This document shows, piece by piece, positions 26,226 to 35,406 of a stretch of 64,000 nucleotides of DNA. Made by a program: the position numbers and the translations under genes. A model generated the notes under the pieces. It saw nothing but the letters and a program-made list of their open reading frames with translations. It did no database searches and was not told the DNA's origin. Position 1 is the stretch's first letter. Each line of letters opens with the position of its first letter. Origin of the DNA: Streptomyces clavifer (GTDB lineage Bacteria; Actinomycetota; Actinomycetes; Streptomycetales; Streptomycetaceae); the NCBI GenBank assembly GCA_014651175.1, contig BMWJ01000002.1:248001-312000 (forward strand), given 5' to 3'.

Positions 26226-26699
26226 GTGAGCGGGGACATGTTGCCCGTCGTCGAGGCGGGTTCGTACCGCCTGCGCAATGTGAGCAGCGAACTGCTGCTG
26301 GAGGTGTACGGCGGGGCCAGGGGCAGCGGGGCCAACGTCCAGCAGGGCGAGGACGACGGCACCGCCGCCCAGCACTGGCGACTCGCACCCGTGCACGAGG
26401 GCGCCGCGCTGTACCACCTGGTCAACGTGAACAGCGACAAGCGGCTGGACGTCGCCGGCGCCTCCACGGAGAACGGCGCGAACGTCCAGCAGTGGAAGGC
26501 CAACAACTTCGGTGCACAGGAGTGGCTGATCGAGCAGCATCCCGAGTCACCGGGCACGGTGACCCTGGTCAGCTTCGTCAGCGGACTCGTCCTGGAGGTC
26601 GCCGACGGGTCGGCCGAGGACGGTGCCAATGTGTGGCAGTGGGAGGACACCGACTCCCCCGCCCAGTGGTGGCGGCTGGAGCGGGTGACTGATCCCTGA
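26226..26699 (+). CDS. Ricin-type beta-trefoil lectin domain protein, no signal peptide
   Basis: The 157 residues are one complete beta-trefoil. Three repeats each end in a Q-x-W-type motif (QHWRLAPV, QEWLIEQH, QWWRLERV) and contain the G-A-N-V-Q/W-Q-W-like turn. Such domains bind galactosides or other glycans. There is no signal peptide or transmembrane segment, so it is cytoplasmic or exported by an unknown route. GTG at 26226 has GAGGAAC nine bases upstream. The close spacing suggests transcription with the aldo/keto reductase gene. Confidence 0.85.
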   Translation: MSGDMLPVVEAGSYRLRNVSSELLLEVYGGARGSGANVQQGEDDGTAAQHWRLAPVHEGAALYHLVNVNSDKRLDVAGASTENGANVQQWKANNFGAQEWLIEQHPESPGTVTLVSFVSGLVLEVADGSAEDGANVWQWEDTDSPAQWWRLERVTDP

Positions 26700-26859
26700 C
26701 GGGCGGGCCCGCGATCCGTCGGGCGGCCGGGCGGCCGCCTCGTCGCCGCCCGGCGCATCCTCGCCGGTTCAGCGCTGCCGGGCGACGACTGTCCGCGCCG
26801 GGGCGCCACCCACCCGCGCTTCGTGGCGGATCCGCGCGGCTCGGCGCGAGGGGGCGCCG

Positions 26860-27165
26860 CTACGTCGCGCCGTGCCCCGCCGCGACGGCCTCCACCCGTC
26901 CGGCGAGCGTCAGGTCCTTCTGCGTGACCGCGCCGCCCGCGTCGTGGCTGTTCACGGCGAGACGCACGGTGTTGTAGCCGAGCGTCAGATCCGAGTGGTG
27001 GTTGAGCTCGTCCTGGATCTGCGCCACGTGGACGGTCAGCCCCGCGGCGGCGAAGTGGGAGGGCAGCCGGTAGGTACGAGTGATCCGGTCCCCCTCCAGC
27101 TGCCAGCCGGGCAGCTCACGCAGCCCGGACTCGACGTCGTGCGCGGACAGCGGTTCAGCGGGCAT
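26860..27165 (-). CDS. Pterin-4a-carbinolamine dehydratase family protein
   Basis: A 101-residue PCD/DCoH domain with its signature NHHSDLTLGYNTVRLAVNSH plus DAGGAVTQKDLTLA. The family dehydrates 4a-hydroxytetrahydropterins formed by aromatic amino-acid hydroxylases; many actinobacterial members have no known partner. Length is normal. No hydroxylase gene is nearby. It is divergent from the XRE gene at 27224. Confidence 0.92.
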   Translation of the reverse strand: MPAEPLSAHDVESGLRELPGWQLEGDRITRTYRLPSHFAAAGLTVHVAQIQDELNHHSDLTLGYNTVRLAVNSHDAGGAVTQKDLTLAGRVEAVAAGHGAT

Positions 27166-27223
27166 GCGGCGCTCCTGCCGGGATCGGTGTGATCAGCACT
27201 GCCGGCGACGTTACGGTCTGGGT

Positions 27224-28039
27224 ATGACAACTGTCGCGCTTGACACGGGGGTAGGTCCACTACTGCGCGGCTGGCGGGAACAACGGCGCATCAGCCAGCT
27301 GGAGCTGGCCCTGCGCGCGGACTCCTCGGCCCGGCACATCTCGTTCATCGAGACGGGCCGTGCGCGTCCGAGCGAGCAGATGATCCTGCGGCTGGCCGAC
27401 CACCTCGACATCCCGGTCCGGGAACGCAACGCACTGCTGGTGGTCGCCGGTTACGCGCCGCGGTTCACGGAGACGTCCCTCGCCGACCCCGCGATGGGCG
27501 CACTGCGCGAGGCCATGGAGCGGCTGCTGGCCGGCTACGAGCCGTATCCGGCCCTCGTCGTCGATGCCACGTACACGGTGGTGGCCGCCAACCGGGGGAT
27601 CCAGCTCCTGCTGGAAGGGGTGTCCGGACATCTGCTGTCCCCTGCGCCGAACGCCATGCGGCTCACCCTGCACCCGGAGGGTCTGGCCCCGCGGATCCTG
27701 AACCTGCCGGAGTGGCGGGCCGATCTGCTGGCCCAGATGGAGCGCCAGATCGCCCTGGTCCGCTCCCCCGAGCTGCGCTCCCTGTACGAGGAGGTCGCCG
27801 CATACCCCGTACCCGAACCGCCTCCGGGGGCCCCGGCCACGACGGCGGTGGGCGGGGGCGGTGTTCCCTCGCTCGCGCTGCCGCTGCAGATCCTGCACGA
27901 CGGTCAGGTGCTGTCTTTCATCGCGTCCATCGCGACGTTCAACACGCCGATGGACATCACGGTGGCCGAGCTCGCCATCGAGACCTTCCTGCCGGCCGAC
28001 CGCGCCACCGCCGACCGGCTGCACGCGCTCATGCCGTGA
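27224..28039 (+). CDS. XRE family regulator with MmyB-like ligand-binding domain
   Basis: The 271 residues start with a helix-turn-helix (LRGWREQRRISQLELALRAD, SSARHISFIETGRARPSEQM). The C-terminal domain is MmyB-like (PAS-type): YPALVVDATYTVVAANRGIQ, NAMRLTLHPEGLAPRILNLP and FNTPMDITVAELAIETFLPA. Such domains bind fatty acids or similar ligands. The 3' end overlaps the convergent DUF1275 gene by 11 bases. Confidence 0.93.
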   Translation: MTTVALDTGVGPLLRGWREQRRISQLELALRADSSARHISFIETGRARPSEQMILRLADHLDIPVRERNALLVVAGYAPRFTETSLADPAMGALREAMERLLAGYEPYPALVVDATYTVVAANRGIQLLLEGVSGHLLSPAPNAMRLTLHPEGLAPRILNLPEWRADLLAQMERQIALVRSPELRSLYEEVAAYPVPEPPPGAPATTAVGGGGVPSLALPLQILHDGQVLSFIASIATFNTPMDITVAELAIETFLPADRATADRLHALMP

Positions 28040-28772
28040 CGGGCGGGCGGGTCCAGGGAGCGTCGTCGCGGGCCAGCAGGGTCGCGGCCGTGCTCGCGGC
28101 GGCCAGGACCGCCACGGCGAGCACCAGCGGCAGTCTCGGAGACCCGTTGAGCACGGCCAGCGCACCGGCGTACGCGCCGGCCAGCATGGCGACGGCGGCG
28201 AGGCCCCGGCGTCCGATCCGGCTGCCCCGCCCCTTGGCGAGCCGGCTGTCGGCGACGATCCCCGTGATGGTGAGGGTCAGCACGGTGGTCTTGAGGTCGG
28301 GTACGGCGAGCGCGCGGGCGGCGGCGTTCTGTACGCCCAGTCCGAGGGCCAGCAGCGCGATGAGCGTGAAGCGCACGGCGCCGGTGTACGGCTGTCCCGA
28401 GACGAAGGCGACGATCATGGCGGCCGTGACGAACGCCGTCTCGACGAGCAGCGCGTGCTGCAGTTGCCTGCCCCGATGGGCGCGGACCCGGTGCACGGCC
28501 CGTCCGCCGAGCAGTGCCCCGGCCGCGAAGGAGACGAGGGCGACGACCGAGGCGAGCAGGGAGAAACCCGACGCCCCGGCGAAGGCGAAGCCCATGAAGA
28601 TGACGTTGCCGGTCATGTTGGCGACGAAGACGTGGCCCAGGAGCAGGTAGCTGAACGCGTCGACCAGCCCGGTGACCACGGTCAGCGCCAGCATCACCGG
28701 CGGCAGCGGCCCGTGCGGGCCGGCCATGTCGGGCACGAGGGTGGCCCGGGCCTCTCTCAGGACGACAGGCAT
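28029..28772 (-). CDS. DUF1275 (YoaK) family membrane protein
   Basis: A 247-residue protein with six or so hydrophobic helices. The DUF1275 hallmarks are LTVVTGLVDAFSYLLLGHVF followed by VANMTGNVIFMGFAF, and GVQNAAARALAVPDLKTTVL. Function is unknown; a transport-like role has been suggested for the family. ATG at 28772 (MPVVLREARAT) has a GGAG upstream; an in-frame ATG at 28799 is possible. Confidence 0.88.
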   Translation of the reverse strand: MPVVLREARATLVPDMAGPHGPLPPVMLALTVVTGLVDAFSYLLLGHVFVANMTGNVIFMGFAFAGASGFSLLASVVALVSFAAGALLGGRAVHRVRAHRGRQLQHALLVETAFVTAAMIVAFVSGQPYTGAVRFTLIALLALGLGVQNAAARALAVPDLKTTVLTLTITGIVADSRLAKGRGSRIGRRGLAAVAMLAGAYAGALAVLNGSPRLPLVLAVAVLAAASTAATLLARDDAPWTRPPVTA

Positions 28773-28854
28773 GGGCGGCACACTCCGATCGCCGGACATG
28801 GTCGGGACATGGCCCGGATTGTGCCGCAGCCGGGCGTCCGTGACGTCCGTACTC

Positions 28855-28889
28855 GCCGGGCGGGACAGGATTGCCTGCCCCCGCCCGGC
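28855..28889 (-). terminator. Hairpin after the SecDF gene
   Basis: GCCGGGCGGG (28855-28864) pairs perfectly with CCCGCCCGGC (28880-28889) across a 15-base loop. It lies 19 bases after the SecDF stop codon. Confidence 0.65.
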
Positions 28890-28907
28890 GGCGCGGACCG
28901 GAGCCCG

Positions 28908-31229
28908 CTACACCCGCGCCCCGTTGTCGTGCGGATCCCGCTGCGCCCGCGGGGACCCTGCCTTGCGTCCCGGCGCACGCTTGCGGGCCGGCGGCGGGGC
29001 CTTGCTGCTCCTCTCCAGGAGGAGCGCCCCCGGTACGGCGGTCATCACCGAGGAGTACGTGCCCACGCAGATGCCGATGAGGAGGGCGAGCGCGAAGTCC
29101 GCGAGCGAGTCACCTCCCAGCACGGCGAGGGAGACCAGGATGAACAGGGCGCCCATCCCGGTGTTCACGGTGCGCGGGACGGTCTGCAGGACGGCGCGGT
29201 TGGCCACGTCGGCGACCGGTGTGCGGGGGCGCTTGGCCCACAGCTCCCGCACCCGGTCGAAGACCACCACCGAGTCGTTGACGGAGTAGCCGATGACGGT
29301 GAGCAGCGCGGCGAGGAAGATCCCGTCGACGGTACGGCCGAGCCAGGCGAACGCGCCGACCAGGACGATGACGTCGTGCACGAGCGCCCCGACCGAGGCC
29401 ACGGCGAACGTCCAGCGGAAGCGGACCGCCAGGTAGGCGAGCTGCACGAACACGGCGACGCCCAGGGCGATCAGCGCGTTGCGCCGCAGTTCGTCCCCGA
29501 GGCTGGGACCGATCAGCTCGTCCCGCACCTTGGTGGTCTCGCCCCCTTCCTCGACCAGTGCGGACCGCAGGGCGTGTTCGCCGTCGTTGTCCAGCTTTCC
29601 GGTACGTACGGAGAGGTCGCCGTCGCCCGCGGTGGTGACCTCGGCGTCATCGAACCCCGCGGCGGCGATGGTGGTGCGGGCGGTGTCCACGTCGACGGGG
29701 CGGCTGGTGGAGTACTCGACGAGCCGGCCGCCGGTGAATTCGACGCCGAGGTTCACGCCGCGCACGAAGATGCCGAGCACCGCGACGGCGACGAGCGCGG
29801 TGGAGACCAGCAGCCAGCGGCGCGGCGACCGGAACAGCTGCGGATCGCGCGCGTTCAGCCAGGTGCGGACGCGGCCGGGCCTGGCGATGCCGTTGATGCC
29901 CCGGTAGTCGCTGACGAACCGGGAGCGCGCCGCGATCTCGGTGAGCGCACGGGCGATGACGAGCGCGGAGAACATCGAGGCGATGACACCGATGGCGAGG
30001 GTGACACCGAAGCCCTTGACCGGTCCCGAGCCGAGGAAGAAGAGCAGCCCGGCCGCGATGAGGGTCGTCACGTTGGAGTCGGCGACGGCGCTCCAGGCGT
30101 TGCGGAATCCGGCGGTCAGCGCGGAGATCAGCGAACGGTTCGGATGCTCCGCACTCTCCTCGCGGGCCCGCTCGAAGACAAGGACGTTCGCATCGACCGC
30201 CATTCCGATGGCCAGGACGAATCCGGCGAGCCCCGGCAGGGTCAGCGTGACGCCGAGGACGACGAGTGCGGCGTACGAGATCACCCCGTAGGCGGCGAGG
30301 GCGAGCGCGGCGAGCGCGCCGAAGAGGCGGTACATGAAGGTGATGAAGAGCGCCGTGGCCGCGGCGCCGATGAGGGCGGCCTGGGCGCTGGCGTCGATGG
30401 CGGCCGCGCCGAGCGTCGGGCCGACGGTCCGCTGCTCGACGATCTCCACGGGTACGGGGAGCGCACCGCCCTTGATGAGCAGGGCGAGGTCGCGTGCCTC
30501 GTCGGCACTGAACGAACCGGTGATCTGGGTGGACCCGGATGGCAGACCGACCTTGCAGCCTACCGACGGGTCGACCTGCGGCGAGGAGATGACCTTCCCG
30601 TCGAGGACGATCGCCACGCGGCGCCGTTCGTCCTGGGCCGGGTTGCACGCGGCGTCCCCGGTCAGATCGGTCCACTTCTTGCCCGCGTCCTTGTGGAAGT
30701 CGAGCGCGACGCTCCACCCCGTGCCCTGCTGGGCGTCGAAGCTCGCGGTGGCGTCCTTCACACCGGCGCCGGAGAGCTGCACCGGGCCGAGGTCGAGGAG
30801 GCTGCCCTGCTCGTCGGGGAGCGTCGGGCCGTCCTGTGGCGCGGCGTCCCCCTCTTCTTCCGTCTTCTCCTCGGTCCCCGGGCCCTGGACCGCGTGGAAG
30901 CTCAGCTGGGCCGTCTTGCCGATGACGTCCGCGGCCTGGCGCGGATCCTGCACGTCGGGCAGTTCGACGATGATCCGGTCCTCGCCGGAGCGGGTCAGCG
31001 TCGGTTCGGAGACACCGAGGGAGTCGATGCGCTGGCGGAGCACCTCCAGGGTGCGGTCGGTGCTCTCCCGGTCCGCCTTCGCGGTGTCCGAGTCCTTGGC
31101 CTGCAGCACCATTCGGGTGCCGCCCTGAAGGTCCAGGCCGAGTCTGGGTGACATGGTCAGCGTGATGAACACGGAGACGAGCAGCACGGCGGCAGCCAGA
31201 ACTGCCCGCACCGTGGTGGCGCGAGTCAT
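28908..31229 (-). CDS. secDF: Protein translocase SecDF fusion
   Basis: A single 773-residue chain joins SecD and SecF. The SecD part has the LGLDLQGGTRMVLQ motif near residue 30, the P1 periplasmic domain (DRIIVELPDVQDPRQA) and the GLAGFVLAIGMAVDANVLVF membrane motif. The SecF part has FTGGRLVEYST and LLTVIGYSVNDSVVVFDRVR. Twelve transmembrane segments are expected. SecDF uses the proton gradient to pull exported proteins out of SecYEG. Streptomyces also has separate secD and secF genes, so this is probably the additional fused copy. The C-terminal tail is Arg/Pro-rich. Confidence 0.95.
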   Translation of the reverse strand: MTRATTVRAVLAAAVLLVSVFITLTMSPRLGLDLQGGTRMVLQAKDSDTAKADRESTDRTLEVLRQRIDSLGVSEPTLTRSGEDRIIVELPDVQDPRQAADVIGKTAQLSFHAVQGPGTEEKTEEEGDAAPQDGPTLPDEQGSLLDLGPVQLSGAGVKDATASFDAQQGTGWSVALDFHKDAGKKWTDLTGDAACNPAQDERRRVAIVLDGKVISSPQVDPSVGCKVGLPSGSTQITGSFSADEARDLALLIKGGALPVPVEIVEQRTVGPTLGAAAIDASAQAALIGAAATALFITFMYRLFGALAALALAAYGVISYAALVVLGVTLTLPGLAGFVLAIGMAVDANVLVFERAREESAEHPNRSLISALTAGFRNAWSAVADSNVTTLIAAGLLFFLGSGPVKGFGVTLAIGVIASMFSALVIARALTEIAARSRFVSDYRGINGIARPGRVRTWLNARDPQLFRSPRRWLLVSTALVAVAVLGIFVRGVNLGVEFTGGRLVEYSTSRPVDVDTARTTIAAAGFDDAEVTTAGDGDLSVRTGKLDNDGEHALRSALVEEGGETTKVRDELIGPSLGDELRRNALIALGVAVFVQLAYLAVRFRWTFAVASVGALVHDVIVLVGAFAWLGRTVDGIFLAALLTVIGYSVNDSVVVFDRVRELWAKRPRTPVADVANRAVLQTVPRTVNTGMGALFILVSLAVLGGDSLADFALALLIGICVGTYSSVMTAVPGALLLERSSKAPPPARKRAPGRKAGSPRAQRDPHDNGARV

Positions 31230-31265
31230 GGGTTTCCTCCGAGGGGGCGCCGTCCGCCCCTTCTC

Positions 31266-32003
31266 TCAGAGGGGACGGGACGACGGGTCTGTGGAGCAGG
31301 ACCGGTGCGGGGCCGGCTGGCCGGCCGTCGCCCTCGGAGGACCTCGCACACCGGGCAGTGCCGCACGGACCCGGCCGGGTACGAAGAGGGCTGTCCCGGC
31401 CGCCCCCTGGGCCAGGGCCCGGGGCAGGGGGAGGCCCGGCGGGCTCGGCGGCAGCGCGCCGTGTCCCGGCGGGGGGAAGTGATGCGGGGCGAGCGGGCGG
31501 TCGGCGCCCGCCCGGGGGCCGGGCAGGGGTGCCGCTTCCACCCGCCGTTCCGGGGCGGTCGCCGCGGCCGAGTGGGCCTCGCCTGAGGAGGGGGCCTCTG
31601 CGGCCGGGCGGCCGGCCGTCCCGGCCGCACGGACGGGGCGGTGGTCACGGGCCTGCCCGGCACGCGGGGCCCGGTCATCGTGCGAGGTCAGTGTGAGCGG
31701 AACCGGAGTGCGGGGGCCCGCTGCGCTCCCGGTGACACGTGCGGAGCCGGTGGCCGGTGCGGCGCCGGGCGTGATGCCGGTGGCCGGTGCGCTGCCGGTG
31801 CCGGGTGCGGTGCCGGTGACAGGTTCGGTGTCGGTGAGCGCTCGCAGGGGGACTGCCGCCCCCGCAGCCGCGGACGAGCCGCCGACCAGGGTCAGGACGG
31901 TGAGCAGGAGCGCGGCCAGGGCGTGCCGCAGTTGATGCGCCGGTGCGTCCGTCCGCCCCCGTGGGGGCGCGTTCCCCCGGGGCGCCCCCGGGAGGGGGCT
32001 CAC
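31266..32003 (-). CDS. Secreted Pro/Ala-rich hypothetical protein coupled to the MreB-like gene
   Basis: The 245 residues have a clear signal peptide (LRHALAALLLTVLTLVGGSS, AAAGAA). A low-complexity Thr/Pro/Ala-Gly region follows with repeats of the type TGxAPxTG (TGTAPGTGSAPATGITPGAA), then a Pro/Arg/His-rich tail. No domain was recognised. GTG at 32003 overlaps the MreB-like stop by four bases, and SecDF starts 37 bases after this gene, so the three probably form one operon. Codon bias supports coding, although the tail is so biased that its frame is less certain. Confidence 0.55.
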   Translation of the reverse strand: MSPLPGAPRGNAPPRGRTDAPAHQLRHALAALLLTVLTLVGGSSAAAGAAVPLRALTDTEPVTGTAPGTGSAPATGITPGAAPATGSARVTGSAAGPRTPVPLTLTSHDDRAPRAGQARDHRPVRAAGTAGRPAAEAPSSGEAHSAAATAPERRVEAAPLPGPRAGADRPLAPHHFPPPGHGALPPSPPGLPLPRALAQGAAGTALFVPGRVRAALPGVRGPPRATAGQPAPHRSCSTDPSSRPL

Positions 32004-32839
32004 CTCAGCCGGCCCGGGCGGACGGACACCGTGCCCGCACCGGCGCGGCGCAGGACGGAGTCGAGGATCAGTCCGGCGCCCCGGACCACCGCGGTCGAGG
32101 GGTCGTCGGCCGGCCGGACCGGCGTCCCGAGACACAGCGCGAGACGGTCCGGGACGCCGGGGTGCAGCGCGCCGCCCCCGGTGAGCACCGGGCCCTTGCG
32201 CAGTGCGCCGCGTACCGCTCCGTGCTTGTCCTGCCGCCACATGGACGTGATCATATCCAGCACGGTCCGGGCGAGTTCGGCGGGCAGCGCTTCGGGTTCC
32301 AGGTCGCTGAGGCCCGTCTCGGCCTGGCGGGCATCGGCGACCGCGCCGTCGACGAGGAGGGTGACCTCCGTCAGCTCGGCTCCCATGTCGACCAGCAGCA
32401 GTGGACCGCCGTCGCGGGGGCCTGCGTACGCGGCGGCGGCCCTGGCGCTGCTGAGGACCACGGCACCGGAGGGGCCGAGTGCCGCGAGGAGCTCATGAGC
32501 CAGGTCCCGGTGTTCCGGGCCGGCCAGGACCGGGTGGCTCAGGACGATCACGCTGCCGTGACGGTCCTCACCGAGCACACTGTCGGCGAGGTGGCCGAGC
32601 ATCCGGCCGCAGGATTCCGCGTCGACGATACGTCCCCGCCGCACGGGACGGCCGGCGGCGTCGTCCCAGGCGGATCCGGCGACGAGCCCGTACCCGGAGA
32701 CCCAGGCACGGGTGCCCGAGCTGCCCAGGTCCACGGCCATTCCCCTGGTGGCGCCGTGGTGCTGCGCCTGGCCGGCGCGGCCGCCCCTCGTCCGATGGAC
32801 CGGCCGGCTGTGCCGTCGTCCGTCGCGCAAAGAACGCAT
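32000..32839 (-). CDS. MreB-like actin-fold protein
   Basis: The 279 residues carry actin-superfamily motifs: phosphate-1 MAVDLGSSGTRAWVSG, phosphate-2 LLLVDMGAELTEVTLLVDGA and adenosine motif VLTGGGALHPGVPDRLALCL. It is shorter than MreB (about 340), with the N-terminal ~33 residues poorly conserved, so it resembles the truncated third MreB-like protein of Streptomyces. ATG at 32839 has GAGGGG upstream; ATG at 32740 is an alternative. Linkage to a secreted protein and SecDF suggests an envelope or export role. Confidence 0.8.
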   Translation of the reverse strand: MRSLRDGRRHSRPVHRTRGGRAGQAQHHGATRGMAVDLGSSGTRAWVSGYGLVAGSAWDDAAGRPVRRGRIVDAESCGRMLGHLADSVLGEDRHGSVIVLSHPVLAGPEHRDLAHELLAALGPSGAVVLSSARAAAAYAGPRDGGPLLLVDMGAELTEVTLLVDGAVADARQAETGLSDLEPEALPAELARTVLDMITSMWRQDKHGAVRGALRKGPVLTGGGALHPGVPDRLALCLGTPVRPADDPSTAVVRGAGLILDSVLRRAGAGTVSVRPGRLR

Positions 32840-32988
32840 CGCCCCTCACCCCCGGCCTTCCGCCGCAGCCGTTCACCACTCACTGACCCGCAGATAGCGA
32901 GGCATGACCGAACCCTCACTATGCAATAACGGGATGAGGAACGCCACTGTCCCGACAATTCCAAGGTCCGCGCCCGGACAGAGACGCT

Positions 32989-35088
32989 TTACACCTCCGG
33001 CACCAGAAAGGCCGAGACCAGCTCGGCGAATTCGGCCGGAGCGGCGATCCTGACGCCGAGGTCCTCGGCCTTGGTCCGCTTCGACCCGGCCTTCTCCCCT
33101 GCGACGAGCAGGCTCGTGCGCTTGGAGACACTGGAGGAGGACTTCCCGCCGGCCCGCTCGATCAGCTCGTTCATCTGGTTGCGAGAGAGCTTCTCCAGTG
33201 CCCCGGTCATGGCGCCCGTCACCACGACGGTCATACCGCCGAGCGGCAGATCGGCGGACGGCCCGCCGTCCTCGCCGTCGTCTTCCTGCGCCGTCCCGGG
33301 CTCCGGCGGCGGGGTGGCACCCGGCTCCGTCATGTTGACCCCGGCCGCCACCAGCTTCGCGACCAGAGGTGCGAGCTCGACCAGCTCCGTGACGACGCCT
33401 GCGGCCTTCTCCTTGCCGATGCCGTCGACCTGCTGCAGCGCGTCCACGTCCGCGGCGACGATCCGGTCCATCGTCGCGAAGTGGCGGGCGATCCGCCGGG
33501 ACATGGAACGTCCCGTGCCGCGTACGCCGAGGGCGCAGAAGACGCGGGACAGCGGGCGCGCGCGGGCGGTGTCGATGGCGGCCAGCAGATTGTCCGTGGA
33601 GGTCTCCCCCATCCGCTCCAGGGCGAGCAGCCTCGCCCGGTCCAGGGTGAAGAGGTCGGCGAAGTCGGCGACGAGCCCCGCGTCGACGAGCTGGACGACC
33701 CGGGTGGTGCCGAGGCCCTCGATGTCGAGCTGGTCCCGCCCCGCCGCGTACGAGATGGAGGCGACCAGGCGGCAGTTGCGGCCGCGCGTGCAGCGCCAGC
33801 GCTGCTCACTCGTGTCGATCTCCGAGCCGCACTGCGGGCAGGTCTCGGGGAATTCGATCGGCTTCTCGTCGCCGGTCCGCAGATGGGCGACGGGTGCCTC
33901 GATGCGGGGGATGATGTCGCCCGCCTTGTAGACCATCACCTGGTCCCCCAGGCGCAGGTCGCGGCGGGTGATGTCGGCCGGGTTGTGCAGCGTGGCGTAG
34001 CCGACGGTCGAACCGTCGATCTCGACGGGCTCCAGCACGGCGCGGGGCGCGATGATGCCGGTCCGGCCGACATTCCACTCGACCCCCAGGAGCCGGGTGA
34101 TCTTCTCCACGGCCGGCAGCTTGTACGCGATGGCCCAGCGCGGCGCCCGCGTCCCGGAACCCGCGTCGCGCTGGTCGGCCGCGAGGTCCGCCTTGATCAC
34201 TATGCCGTCGATCCCGAACGGCAACGAGGCTCGCAGCGAGGCGATGTCCTCCACCCCGGTCAGCACGTCCTCCACCGTGCCGACGGTGCGCGGCGCGACC
34301 GCCGTGTCCGCCGCAGTGTGCACGCCGAGCCCTGCGACGTAGGTCAGGACCTCACCGTGCGGCAGCTCGGCCAGGGTGGCGGCCGACTCGCCGGAATCGG
34401 GCAGCGCGAGCGCGGCGTAGGCGAAGAAGGTCATTTCGACGCGGTAGGGCCGGTCCTTGGCACGGAGGGTGCCCGCCGCGCCGTTGCGCGGATTGGCGAA
34501 GGGGGCGCCGCCGTGCTCCGTGCGCACCGTGTTGGCCTGCTCGAACTGCTCGTCGGTCATGAGGATCTCGCCGCGCACCTCGAGGGTGACGGGGGCGGAC
34601 AGGCGCTCGGGCAGACCGAGCACCGTACCGATCGCGTGCGAGACGTCCTCGCCCGCCGTCCCGTCGCCCCTGGTGATCAACTGGTCGAGGCGGCCCTCCC
34701 GGTAGCGCGCGGCGACGGCGAGGCCGTCGAGCTTGGGCTCCACGCTCCACGCGGCGACGGGTCTGCCGATGCGCCGCTCCACGGATGCGGTCCAGGTGGC
34801 GAACTGCTCGGCGGAGAACACGTTGTCCAGCGAGAGCATCGGCACCGTGTGCGGCACGTCGCCCACGGCCGCCCCGCCCGCGACCTTCCCCGTCGGCGAG
34901 GCGTCCAGCGTGTCCTGCGGATGCGCCTCCTCGTACGCGGCGATCCCACGCGCCAGCCGGTCGTACGCATCGTCGTCGAGCATGCTCTCGCCCGTGGCGT
35001 AGTACGCGGCGGCGGCCTGTGCCGCCTCTTCCACCGCGGCGGCGTACGAGGCGGCGTCAACGAGCACAACAGCTGGGTTCGTGGTCAT
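32989..35088 (-). CDS. ligA: NAD-dependent DNA ligase LigA
   Basis: The 699 residues hold every LigA domain. First is the Ia NMN-binding region ([17 protein letters not shown]), then the adenylation site [10 protein letters not shown] with Lys near 118, the OB fold ([20 protein letters not shown]), a Cys4 zinc finger near 414-437 (CPQCG and CTRGRNC), four HhH motifs and a C-terminal BRCT domain ([20 protein letters not shown]). The reading frame stays open far upstream, but homology begins at [12 protein letters not shown] (35088). The sequence diverges from the usual Streptomyces ligA, so it may be the second copy found in many species. Confidence 0.95.
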   Translation of the reverse strand: MTTNPAVVLVDAASYAAAVEEAAQAAAAYYATGESMLDDDAYDRLARGIAAYEEAHPQDTLDASPTGKVAGGAAVGDVPHTVPMLSLDNVFSAEQFATWTASVERRIGRPVAAWSVEPKLDGLAVAARYREGRLDQLITRGDGTAGEDVSHAIGTVLGLPERLSAPVTLEVRGEILMTDEQFEQANTVRTEHGGAPFANPRNGAAGTLRAKDRPYRVEMTFFAYAALALPDSGESAATLAELPHGEVLTYVAGLGVHTAADTAVAPRTVGTVEDVLTGVEDIASLRASLPFGIDGIVIKADLAADQRDAGSGTRAPRWAIAYKLPAVEKITRLLGVEWNVGRTGIIAPRAVLEPVEIDGSTVGYATLHNPADITRRDLRLGDQVMVYKAGDIIPRIEAPVAHLRTGDEKPIEFPETCPQCGSEIDTSEQRWRCTRGRNCRLVASISYAAGRDQLDIEGLGTTRVVQLVDAGLVADFADLFTLDRARLLALERMGETSTDNLLAAIDTARARPLSRVFCALGVRGTGRSMSRRIARHFATMDRIVAADVDALQQVDGIGKEKAAGVVTELVELAPLVAKLVAAGVNMTEPGATPPPEPGTAQEDDGEDGGPSADLPLGGMTVVVTGAMTGALEKLSRNQMNELIERAGGKSSSSVSKRTSLLVAGEKAGSKRTKAEDLGVRIAAPAEFAELVSAFLVPEV

Positions 35089-35394
35089 GACCACCATCCT
35101 GCCGCCCACCACTGACAACGCCCCCTGACCCCCACTCACCTCACCGGCCACAGGGAGCCCGCGCGGCCGAGGGCACGCCGCTCGACCGACTGCTCGTGAC
35201 ACGGGTCCACGACCATCCGCGGCGGTTCGCGCCGGTCTCGCGTGCGGAGACCGAGGCCGGCGGCGGGACGGAGACCGAGGAGCGGCCCGGCCCCTCGTGA
35301 CCGTCCGCGAGCGCCGGCCGGCCGGTCCGGAGGACCTCCCGGGGGTCGGCGGCTGACGTCCCGGAGCCCTTCGCGCGCCTGTCGGACCACCCGG
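35089..35394. other. Divergent ligA-lacI intergenic region
   Basis: About 300 bases contain no supported gene. The ligA promoter must lie at the left end, but no consensus was clear. The right edge is the lacI promoter. Confidence 0.4.
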
Positions 35395-35406
35395 TATAAA
35401 GACTGC
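35395..35406 (+). promoter_or_regulatory. Probable leaderless promoter of the LacI-family gene
   Basis: TATAAA at 35395-35400 is an unusually good -10 hexamer for this genome. It ends six bases before the ATG at 35407, so transcription should start at the initiation codon. No Shine-Dalgarno sequence is present, in agreement. The -35 box is not clear. Confidence 0.55.
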
